6,023 nt of DNA, from assembly GCA_039934635.1 (NCBI GenBank), contig JBDTLT010000302.1:1-6023 (forward strand), in the 5' to 3' direction. This document shows, piece after piece, positions 1-6,023 of this stretch. Position numbers and translations under genes: made by a program. Below the pieces are notes generated by a model, which worked only from the letters and a program-made list of their open reading frames with translations, ran no database searches and had not been told where the DNA came from. The stretch is from DATLFA01 sp039934635 (lineage in GTDB: Bacteria; Actinomycetota; Acidimicrobiia; Acidimicrobiales; WLNW01). Within the stretch, counting starts at the first letter, position 1. Each line of letters starts with the position of its first letter.

Positions 1-2178
1 CGCGGACACCCACGCTGCGAGGGGCAGGCCTAGCGCGAACGTTGCAACGACCGCCGTCGCAAGCAACGGCGGCGACGCCAACGCCGGTATGCGCTCCACT
101 CCGACCCACTGCAGAATCGTGACGGTCAGCGCCGCCATCAAGGCGAACGCGACGATCGGCGCAGCAGTCTCGACGCTCTGCGTCCAGCTTTGATTCGGTC
201 CGTAAGAGTTCTGATACGCGACGGTGAGTGCCGCGCCAACCAACGCGGCAATGGCTGCCGCAACAAGCGCACTGCCCGTACGGCGGCGCGGATTGAAGAG
301 AACGATCGCGAGCGCCCCGAGCGCCGCGCCGCTCGCGACGTGCAATTCACCGGCGAGCACCAGCCGCGGCGCGACCATGAAGCTCTGGCGAACTTCGCGG
401 GTCGAAATCCTGTCGAGGCGCTCTTCGTGCACTCGATAGGCGAGGAAGCCGAGCAATCCGGCGACAATTCCGACCGGTACGGCAACGAACCTGCGCAGAA
501 GCCGCTGATCCGTGAGCGGCGCAGATCGACGCCGCCGCAGCAGCACCACCTCGAGGCACAGCGGCGGGACGGTAAGCGCGAGGAGCATCAGCGCCATCAC
601 GGTCGGTGTGCCGATGTTCAAGTCGAGGACCTGCAAGAACGCGACCACCTTGTCGCTGCCCGGAGCGTCGTCTTGCACCGTGATCCGGGCAAAGAACAGT
701 GTGCGAACCAGTGGGGCGACCACAACCGCGGCTGCAATGGCACCGACGGCTGGTGTGGCGTACCGCGAAACCGATCGAAGGCCGGTGTCATCTGCCAGCC
801 GCCCGACCATCGCAAGCCATCCGGCAAGAGCCGTGATTGCAACGACCAACGTGATCATGGCGAGGAATTCTGTCCAACCGCCCGGAAAGACCTGCAGTTG
901 TTGATAGAGCGGCGCGTCGAATGCGACGAGGGCCGTGACTGCTCCGAGACCGGCCGCAAATCCTGGGCCGATCGTCGTTACCACGCGCGACGAACCGAGC
1001 GCGGCCGCACGCCTGAGACCGACGGCCAGCCACGCACCGAGGAGCGCGGTGAAGAACGCCGCGACCCAGAGCATGCCCTCGTTGACCGACGCGGTTCCTG
1101 ACAACCACGCTGACGCGAGACGACTGATCGTCGGGACAGATAGCATGCAGAAGAACCCAGCGGCGAAGCACTGCACCATCGACGGTATGAGCGAGTTCAG
1201 GGGATACAACACGATCGCCATTCGATCGACAGGGGCCGGGTGCGTGGCGAACAACCCGCTTCCGAAGACCCGAGCTCTCGATCGAGTACGCTGCACCGCC
1301 GGTTGTTTCCCGGCCGTGAGACCGGCCATGGCCGGCGCCATGTCGATCTGCGCGGCGGTCGCGCGGAGATCGGCTTCGTGCTCGCGAGAGCGCAATACGG
1401 CGCGCTGCACGAGCGCGGTCACGAGAATGACGAGCGCGACGCGGAGCCACGAAACCAAGACCACGCGAACCGGTACGTCAGACAACAACGATCCGACCAT
1501 GAACGGAACGACCGCAGCGGCAAGAAACGCCGCCAACGAGCCCACTGCCACTGCGCCGACCACGATGTCGCGGTTGCGATGGTGTGCCAGTTCGTGAGCC
1601 ACGATCGCATCGAATCTCGACCGGTCGGTGATGGCGAGCGTCGCCGTGCCGGGACTGATCTCGAGTTCGGGTCGGCCCGGTAACCCGAAGGCCGTCGCCG
1701 CACCGCCGACGCGCCGTGGCTGCCACCACAGCCGAGGAATATGGCTGATCTCGAGGCGGCTCCCCAATACGCCCACACGATCGTGCACGACCGCCAGCGA
1801 TTCGGGGACCGCTCGCAGAGATCGTCGGCGACGGCGAGCCCACGGCAATGCCAGTGAGACGCTTACGCCCACCACGACAACGAGCGGGAGCACTGCGCTC
1901 GTCCAAACCACTCGATCTCGTTGGGCGGGGGCGCGACACTCCGTCTCGCGGGCAGCGGCATCGGAAGGATCGACGACTGCGGCAGCGACTGCCCGGCATC
2001 GCGTCAGCAGCAAGCGCTCACTGTCCGCGTGAACGGTGTAATACAGCGACTCGACCAAGAAGAGCGCGGCGAAGACGAGGCCGGTCGTCAATACGACGAA
2101 GCGAAGCAGAGTCTCCGACGGCATCTCGAATGTGTCAGCGGCCGCAACCGCCGCGGGCGACTTGGGAGAAAGATGCAT
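1..2178 (-). CDS. M48-type polytopic membrane zinc metallopeptidase (3' end outside window)
   Basis: The frame is open from the ATG at 2176-2178 to the window edge (726 codons, no stop). The zinc site is clear: HELAHH at residues 195-200, the third ligand in EHEAD at 266-270, and a downstream THPAPVDR at about 312-319. This order is typical of M48 (HtpX/Ste24-like) peptidases, which cleave membrane or misfolded proteins. Hydrophobic segments lie at about 24-45 and 91-113 before the catalytic core, and at about 205-232 and 237-257 between HExxH and the third ligand. The loop between the first two carries Cys61 and Cys81, a possible disulfide pair. After residue 320 come roughly ten more hydrophobic segments up to the edge, so the protein far exceeds the 290-420 residues usual for M48. 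The start is fixed by TGATG overlap with the upstream stop; no strong ribosome site is seen. M56 was considered, but EHEAD and THPAP fit M48 better. Substrate unknown. Confidence 0.85.
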   Translation of the reverse strand, partial: MHLSPKSPAAVAAADTFEMPSETLLRFVVLTTGLVFAALFLVESLYYTVHADSERLLLTRCRAVAAAVVDPSDAAARETECRAPAQRDRVVWTSAVLPLVVVVGVSVSLALPWARRRRRSLRAVPESLAVVHDRVGVLGSRLEISHIPRLWWQPRRVGGAATAFGLPGRPELEISPGTATLAITDRSRFDAIVAHELAHHRNRDIVVGAVAVGSLAAFLAAAVVPFMVGSLLSDVPVRVVLVSWLRVALVILVTALVQRAVLRSREHEADLRATAAQIDMAPAMAGLTAGKQPAVQRTRSRARVFGSGLFATHPAPVDRMAIVLYPLNSLIPSMVQCFAAGFFCMLSVPTISRLASAWLSGTASVNEGMLWVAAFFTALLGAWLAVGLRRAAALGSSRVVTTIGPGFAAGLGAVTALVAFDAPLYQQLQVFPGGWTEFLAMITLVVAITALAGWLAMVGRLADDTGLRSVSRYATPAVGAIAAAVVVAPLVRTLFFARITVQDDAPGSDKVVAFLQVLDLNIGTPTVMALMLLALTVPPLCLEVVLLRRRRSAPLTDQRLLRRFVAVPVGIVAGLLGFLAYRVHEERLDRISTREVRQSFMVAPRLVLAGELHVASGAALGALAIVLFNPRRRTGSALVAAAIAALVGAALTVAYQNSYGPNQSWTQSVETAAPIVAFALMAALTVTILQWVGVERIPALASPPLLATAVVATFALGLPLAAWVSA

Positions 2179-2180
2179 CA
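2176..2180 (-). promoter_or_regulatory. TGATG stop/start overlap (translational coupling)
   Basis: On the minus strand the TGA of the small hydrophobic-protein gene (2178-2180) shares one base with the ATG of the M48 peptidase gene (2176-2178). No good Shine-Dalgarno sequence precedes this ATG, so the peptidase is probably translated by ribosomes that have just finished the small protein. That would tie the amounts of the two products together. The overlap is seen directly; coupling is inferred. Confidence 0.7.
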
Positions 2181-2618
2181 GGCCGACGGCGGTGTCACCG
2201 TTAGGCAGCCTGCAATCGCGTCAGCAAGAAGCTGCGCCCGACCGGGCTCGAGACCGAGGGCTGCAGCCTGGTCGAAGGCCGCCGCACGCGCGCGCTGGAC
2301 GACCTCGGCGGGAAGGGCGTCGACCGCCGGGCTCTTGTCTTTCGTCATCCGCTTCTTCAGGGAGTCCCGCAGGCTGACTTTGGCTCCTTCGGTGAGTGCA
2401 CCCACCACCATGGCCTCGACGAGTTTGCCGACAAATCGCGCCACCGGTATCGCAATCACCGACAGGGTGACGACGTCCGCCCCGAAGCCGATCTGACCGT
2501 CCGCGAACTGAACCGAGTCCATGTGTTCGTCATCGTAGGAAGGCGCGGTCGCTTCAAAGATAGGTAGCTCATCAGGAGCAAGCTCCGATACCAACGCGCG
2601 AGCGAGGTCGATTGTCAT
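2178..2618 (-). CDS. Small protein with one hydrophobic segment, partner of the M48 peptidase
   Basis: The product is about 146 aa when started at the ATG at 2616-2618. The first 30 residues are acidic and helical (LARALVSELAPDELPIFEAT), then comes a glycine-flanked hydrophobic stretch at about 43-75 (starting IGFGADVV and continuing through VIAIPVARFVG) that could be one membrane helix or an amphipathic membrane-binding helix. A basic stretch follows (SLRDSLKKRMTKDK), then an alanine-rich helical C-terminus. No catalytic motif is visible and I cannot assign a named family. The frame stays open upstream to a GTG at 2730-2732 that would overlap the preceding gene, giving 184 aa. I prefer the ATG because the extra 38 residues look like translated spacer, although the ribosome site at the ATG is weak (GGA about 8 bases upstream). 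Its position, directly coupled to the peptidase, suggests an adaptor, inhibitor or substrate of it (inference). Confidence 0.75.
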   Translation of the reverse strand: MTIDLARALVSELAPDELPIFEATAPSYDDEHMDSVQFADGQIGFGADVVTLSVIAIPVARFVGKLVEAMVVGALTEGAKVSLRDSLKKRMTKDKSPAVDALPAEVVQRARAAAFDQAAALGLEPGRAQLLADAIAGCLTVTPPSA

Positions 2619-2706
2619 GTCATTCGTCCACAACGAATCCAAGCGACCGATCCTTCGGGCGTGCGGCGAAGCCAAAGTGTAGCCACCAAGCGATTCACGC
2701 TCCGTG
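2619..2706 (-). other. 88-bp spacer inside the minus-strand operon
   Basis: This is the gap between the stop of the CorA-like gene and the preferred start of the small-protein gene. An 8-base direct repeat (CCAAGCGA on the plus strand) occurs at 2639-2646 and 2686-2693. A TACACT hexamer on the minus strand resembles a -10 box but has no matching -35. No hairpin terminator is visible, so read-through transcription is likely. Confidence 0.35.
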
Positions 2707-4224
2707 TTACTGCTGGCTTCCTCTGATTGCACGCCCGATGAGCGCGCCGAGGCAGAACGCGAACACCAGGAACGCTAGGGCGAACCACAACGGGATGGCG
2801 TCCGGCGCCGTAACCCCGCGGATGTTCACGCCCAAGAAGGCCAAGGCCAGGCTCGGCACACCGAAGAGCAGCGCGAAGATTGATACCCGCTGTTCGAATC
2901 GGTGTTGGCGGTCCTGAAGGGCCTCGCTGAAGCGCAGCCGAACGGCGTCGTTCAGTTCTGCGACGGAGGTTCGCACGTCACCGAATAGCTCCGGGACGCG
3001 AAGCTCACGTTGCGCGAAGGCGTAGAAACGTTGCTGGCCGTCACGCTCGAGCAACTCGCTCGGCATCCCTCGTGCCATGAGATGATGCAGGTCGTCTTGT
3101 ATCGCGCGGAACGCCGCGACCCGATCGCTCTCGTCGGGCTCCAGCCATTCGTCGCTGACGCGCTCGGCCAAACCGAGCAACGCATAACGTTGCTGTAAAG
3201 CGAACAGCAATCCGAGTTGATATTGATGGCGGAATTCGTTCGGAACCTGGGCGAAGTACCCGCGCTCGGGCAGATCGTTGCCGACGAACCCGGCCGTTGT
3301 CTGGGACATGTAGTGCCACGCTGATTCGGCACGGAGATATACGCCCTCGCCGTCGAGCCTCAGATCTTTCTCGGAGGGGACGAAGTCCGCGCCCGATCTC
3401 GCGTTCGCCCGCAGACGAAGCACTGTCTCGCGAATCTGTCGATCCGCCGCGCTGACGAGAAAGAGACTCACGAACGCGTGCGAACGGCTGCGCAACCGGA
3501 GTTCCACCGGCGGTGACGCGACACGAACGCCATCGGCGGGAGGTGAGGGCGACAGAGTCGACAGCAATCCGTCGATCAAATGGTGAAGCCGGCCCTCATC
3601 GCCAGTCGCCACCGGAGCACTGGTGTCGAAGGCAGCAAAGCAGCTCTGCTTCGAGTGAGGTGCACCGCCGGTACGGCGCTCGACGACCAAAGGTCGCGAC
3701 TGAACCCCACCGAGGTAGCGCAGATCGTGGGAGAGTTCGACCCAGGTCGATACCCGATCAGGCGCGAGGCTCGACATGTCGCTCTCGCGGGGGGATTGAC
3801 GCGGAATGAAGTCCAGCGAGACGAATCCGACGCCGGTACTGAAGATCGCGAGCTCCGCGGCCCGGCAGCGCACGCAAATCGGGGACGGCCGACTCTGCAA
3901 CCACCAGGTCGCCCCGGCGGACAGTCCGCGCGCGTTGTCGAACGCGTCGGGCCGCAGCCGCCATCCTGCGACTGTCGCCCGCGAGCGATCTGGGTTGTTG
4001 ACGAAGTCGGTGAGGCTCCCGCTCACGTCGGAGAGATGGATCTTCGTCGGTTGCCATACGAGGCCGTCCTTCACGAAGCTCCACTGCGCCCGATCAGCGC
4101 GTTCCATCAGCTCAGCCGCCATCGCTCGAGGAAACGTGAACGGGCAGATCAATCTGACGAAGGAGCGGTCCAGGTCGACGCGCTCGCGTTCGTCGCTGTC
4201 GTCACGATCGTTGCCATCGCTCAA
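2707..4224 (-). CDS. Membrane protein with CorA/ZntB-like C-terminal pore module and unassigned N-terminal domain
   Basis: The product is 505 aa from the TTG at 4222-4224, which has GGGAG seven bases upstream. The C-terminus has two membrane helices (about 447-464 and 478-497) joined by a short loop starting GVN at 465-467. CorA-family divalent-cation channels end the same way, with a G-x-N signature between two helices about 40 residues from the end; GVN is a natural variant of the canonical GMN. A long charged helical region (about 330-446) precedes the pore, as the CorA stalk helix does. The first 320 residues are not recognisable as the usual CorA funnel. They include a CVRC pair (117-120), a TGVGFVSLDF strand-like segment (130-139) and a second strand-rich part near 240-265. 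It heads the operon with the small protein and the M48 peptidase. Cation transport is not shown; a gated effector channel is equally possible. The reading frame is open to 4557, but that extension lies antisense to the divergent gene. Confidence 0.75.
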   Translation of the reverse strand: MSDGNDRDDSDERERVDLDRSFVRLICPFTFPRAMAAELMERADRAQWSFVKDGLVWQPTKIHLSDVSGSLTDFVNNPDRSRATVAGWRLRPDAFDNARGLSAGATWWLQSRPSPICVRCRAAELAIFSTGVGFVSLDFIPRQSPRESDMSSLAPDRVSTWVELSHDLRYLGGVQSRPLVVERRTGGAPHSKQSCFAAFDTSAPVATGDEGRLHHLIDGLLSTLSPSPPADGVRVASPPVELRLRSRSHAFVSLFLVSAADRQIRETVLRLRANARSGADFVPSEKDLRLDGEGVYLRAESAWHYMSQTTAGFVGNDLPERGYFAQVPNEFRHQYQLGLLFALQQRYALLGLAERVSDEWLEPDESDRVAAFRAIQDDLHHLMARGMPSELLERDGQQRFYAFAQRELRVPELFGDVRTSVAELNDAVRLRFSEALQDRQHRFEQRVSIFALLFGVPSLALAFLGVNIRGVTAPDAIPLWFALAFLVFAFCLGALIGRAIRGSQQ

Positions 4225-4231
4225 CTTCCGT

Positions 4232-4236
4232 CTCCC
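4232..4236 (-). promoter_or_regulatory. Ribosome-binding site deciding the TTG start
   Basis: The minus strand reads GGGAG, then seven bases, then TTG. This is the best Shine-Dalgarno match near the beginning of the CorA-like gene and is why the TTG at 4222-4224 is preferred. Tandem GTG codons at 4261-4266 are in frame but have no ribosome site in front of them. Confidence 0.55.
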
Positions 4237-4270
4237 GACACGTAGTGGCGACCATTGAATCACCACATAA

Positions 4271-4292
4271 CTCGCCGCGCTGTCCCGGCGAG
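4271..4292. promoter_or_regulatory. Inverted repeat in the divergent spacer, possible operator
   Basis: CTCGCCG (4271-4277) and its exact reverse complement CGGCGAG (4286-4292) flank an 8-base loop. The element sits 17 bases before the plus-strand ATG at 4310 and 46 bases upstream of the minus-strand TTG, where a shared regulator of both transcripts could bind. A 7-bp arm can arise by chance in GC-rich DNA, and I see no clear -10/-35 pair on either strand, so its role is tentative. Confidence 0.3.
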
Positions 4293-4309
4293 CCAGCCAG
4301 ACTGGGCCG

Positions 4310-5866
4310 ATGGAGCGATATCCAAAGATCCACGAGCGGCGATCGATTTTCGAGCATGTTCGCACGCATGCGCTCACGGACGTGCCTGGTCTCACCACCG
4401 GTGGCGAGACGTTGCCCGACGAGGACAAGGTGCGGCAGTCGACGCGGGTCGGATGGTCTGCAGGAGCCCTCGACGGCGTTGGCACCCACCACATGAGTGG
4501 CGACGCGGCGAGCGCGGCGGCCGTCGAACACCTCGCGGTCGCAGCCGCGGCTGCCATGGCCCAAGCGTCTCGGCGGCACCTCGAGTCGTTCTACGCGTCG
4601 GTCGAATCCGCCCGCGCCCTCGACGTGATCGACTCGCTCATCGAAGCGCTGCGCCAGCGGGGCAGCACTCGTGATGATGTACGTGACCTCGGCATGTGGT
4701 TGAGCACGACCGTTCCCGACCGCGAGCCGGTCAAACTCGGCATCGCACTGCTCGGCGTCGTCGGACTCGATGAGCGAACGTTGGACATCGTGCGAGTGCT
4801 CGGTCGGCACGAGGAGTTCACGCTGTTCGCCGCGGTGGCGTTCCGTAACGGACTCACCACCGCGGAGCCCGAACTGTTCGCGCTCGCGCATCATGTTCGC
4901 GGATGGGGACGCATTCAACTCGTCGAGCGACTCGCATCAACATCGGATGCCACGATCAAGCGTTGGATCCTCCGCGAGGGTTTTCGCAACTCGGTCATGT
5001 ACGAGTACCTGGCGTACCTCGCCGCCACGACAGGCGACCTCGCCGCTGAACTCACCGTCCCACATCCCGATCGCGAACTACTCACTGCCGCAGGCGAGAT
5101 CCTCACCGCTCTGTACAACGGCGGACCGACATCCGACATCGACGACTACGCTGATGGTGCCCTGGCCACCGACCGCTTCACTGCCCACATGTCGACCCTC
5201 GCCGAAACCGTCGACGACGCGCTGGCAACGTGGGAGATCGAGCGATTCGTCACCGCCGACGGTGACTGGACCGAGCGTGCGAGTCGCGGTTGGACACTTG
5301 AATTCCGCAGCACGGCGGCCGCTCGTTGTAGAGACATTCTCGCCGCGCCGAAGTGGGACCCCGCAGTCCGAACCGGGCTCGCGGCGCAAGATCGCAGCCT
5401 CGTGTGGCGCGCCGACCGACTCGCGCCGCGAGTCGGCATCGACGCGTATCCGTCGCATCGAGCGAGCCTCGACGTGAACATCGTCGACCCATGGGTGTGG
5501 CAACGCGCGCTTGCTTTGTCGAATTCCGAACGCTCGGACGAACTGCTCGCGCTCGCAACAGCTCGACTTCCGCTCGATGACGTAGCAACGGGAGCGTTAG
5601 ATGAAATGGGCTTTGGGCCGGGTTTCGAAGCCCATATGAGCGTCGACGCGGTACTCGGTCACCTCCAAGGACGCCCGGGCAAGGCGCCGCGAGTCGTACT
5701 CGCGGCGCTCAGAAGCCCAGTCACGAGAAACCGCAACGGCGCGCTGCGTGCCCTCGCGACATGGCCACGCGAAGCTTGGCCAGACGGATCGGTCGCGCGC
5801 ATCGCAGAAATCGCGGTGCAGGACCCCAACGATAAGACACGCGAGCAGGCCCGAGTCATGTTGTAG
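4310..5866 (+). CDS. HEAT-like helical repeat protein of unknown function
   Basis: The product is 518 aa, soluble, with no signal peptide or membrane helix. An in-frame TAA at 4268-4270 limits the start, and the ATG at 4310 is the first usual start codon after it, though its ribosome site is poor. Near the N-terminus (about residues 45-61) is a distinctive segment with STRVGWSAGALDG followed by THH, the only part that looks like a conserved motif. From about residue 65 the protein is almost all amphipathic helices rich in Ala, Leu and Arg. The end (about 460-518: VVLAALRSP, then NGALRALATWPREAWP, then IAEIAVQDPNDKTREQ) has the paired-helix pattern of HEAT repeats. Such proteins usually act as binding scaffolds. 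No catalytic residues can be named. It is divergent from the membrane cassette, so it may be co-regulated or unrelated. Strong G/C bias at third positions supports this frame over the antisense frames. Confidence 0.8.
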   Translation: MERYPKIHERRSIFEHVRTHALTDVPGLTTGGETLPDEDKVRQSTRVGWSAGALDGVGTHHMSGDAASAAAVEHLAVAAAAAMAQASRRHLESFYASVESARALDVIDSLIEALRQRGSTRDDVRDLGMWLSTTVPDREPVKLGIALLGVVGLDERTLDIVRVLGRHEEFTLFAAVAFRNGLTTAEPELFALAHHVRGWGRIQLVERLASTSDATIKRWILREGFRNSVMYEYLAYLAATTGDLAAELTVPHPDRELLTAAGEILTALYNGGPTSDIDDYADGALATDRFTAHMSTLAETVDDALATWEIERFVTADGDWTERASRGWTLEFRSTAAARCRDILAAPKWDPAVRTGLAAQDRSLVWRADRLAPRVGIDAYPSHRASLDVNIVDPWVWQRALALSNSERSDELLALATARLPLDDVATGALDEMGFGPGFEAHMSVDAVLGHLQGRPGKAPRVVLAALRSPVTRNRNGALRALATWPREAWPDGSVARIAEIAVQDPNDKTREQARVML

Positions 5867-5901
5867 CAGCGCGGCGTGTCGTCAGTCGCGTTGGTGTCAA
5901 C
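5867..5901. other. Short convergent intergenic gap
   Basis: Thirty-five bases separate the stop of the HEAT-like gene from the stop of the opposing membrane-protein gene. I see no perfect hairpin followed by a T-run, so no intrinsic terminator can be called. Confidence 0.4.
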
Positions 5902-6023
5902 TCATGCTGCGCTCGGGCGTGTATTTGACTGCTGATCGGTCCGCGGGGCGAGCACCAGCACACAGAAGGCGGCAATCGCCGCAAAGACGAATACGCCCAC
6001 TGCGAACGGCCGTATCGAGTTGT
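5902..6023 (-). CDS. C-terminal end of a membrane protein (5' part outside window)
   Basis: Reading leftward from the right edge, 39 complete codons are open to a TGA at 5902-5904. They encode one hydrophobic helix (RPFAVGVFVFAAIAAFC followed by VLVLAP) and a short polar tail (RTDQQSNTRPSAA). A final helix followed by a charged tail is what one sees at the end of many transporters, for example the twelfth helix of a major facilitator protein. One helix is not enough to name the family. It converges with the HEAT-like gene and so is probably a separate transcription unit from the membrane cassette. Confidence 0.55.
   Translation of the reverse strand, partial: NSIRPFAVGVFVFAAIAAFCVLVLAPRTDQQSNTRPSAA

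Noticed and set aside
190..1101. 303-aa plus-strand open frame
   Set aside because: It is antisense to the M48 peptidase, has a low-complexity Arg/Glu/Asp-rich composition with no motif, and is explained by the GC-biased codons of the real gene.
1322..1335. Perfect 14-bp palindrome CCGGCCATGGCCGG
   Set aside because: It falls within the peptidase coding region and is explained by Ala/Met/Gly codons; nothing nearby suggests a binding site.
788..1597. 220-aa open frames on both strands (788-1450 minus, 935-1597 plus)
   Set aside because: Both overlap the HELAHH/EHEAD/THPAP frame of the peptidase and give Arg/Ala/Thr-rich non-protein-like translations.
3580..4245. 221-aa plus-strand open frame
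   Set aside because: It is antisense to the CorA-like gene, with no recognisable motif and shadow-type composition.
4225..4557. 111-residue N-terminal extension of the CorA-like protein
   Set aside because: It lies antisense to the start of the HEAT-like gene, has an Ala/Ser/Arg-rich composition without pattern, and the TTG at 4222-4224 has a good ribosome site.
4202..4918. 238-aa minus-strand open frame
   Set aside because: It is antisense to the HEAT-like gene and also overlaps the start of the CorA-like gene; its composition is that of a shadow frame.
5867..5901. Possible bidirectional terminator between convergent genes
   Set aside because: No perfect stem of useful length and no T-run on either strand.
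1..6023. CRISPR array, tRNA, rRNA or insertion sequence
   Set aside because: No regularly spaced repeats, no tRNA-like cloverleaf, no transposase motif and no terminal inverted repeats were seen.

Overview
This is a high-GC bacterial window, roughly 64% G+C by eye. Third codon positions in the real genes are strongly G/C-biased, and TTG appears to be used as a start codon. The style and gene families suggest a high-GC Actinomycetota-like genome. No rRNA, tRNA or species marker is present, so the taxonomy is only a guess. The palindrome CGATCG is strikingly frequent throughout.

Layout. Positions 1-4224 hold three minus-strand genes that look like one transcription unit, read from right to left. 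The first is a 505-aa protein with a CorA/ZntB-like C-terminal pore module (two membrane helices joined by a G-V-N loop) behind about 300 residues of unassigned N-terminal sequence. The second is a small (about 146 aa) protein with one hydrophobic segment. The third is a very large M48-type membrane zinc metallopeptidase with HELAHH, EHEAD and THPAP motifs, followed by a long polytopic tail that runs off the left edge. The small-protein and peptidase genes share a TGATG stop/start junction, which points to coupled translation.

Across an 85-bp divergent spacer (4225-4309), containing a ribosome-binding site for the minus operon and a 7-bp-arm inverted repeat, lies a plus-strand gene (4310-5866). 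It encodes a 518-aa soluble, mostly helical, HEAT-like repeat protein of unknown function. It converges with the C-terminal end of another minus-strand membrane protein (5902-6023), cut by the right edge.

Interpretation. The strongest candidate for something undescribed is the three-gene membrane cassette: CorA-like channel, small hydrophobic protein and polytopic M48 protease. A protease, a small partner and a pore-like protein in one operon fits an envelope-stress or conflict/defence module in which proteolysis controls a membrane effector. That role is inferred from gene content and order only. No mobile element, CRISPR array, RNA gene or clear terminator was found.
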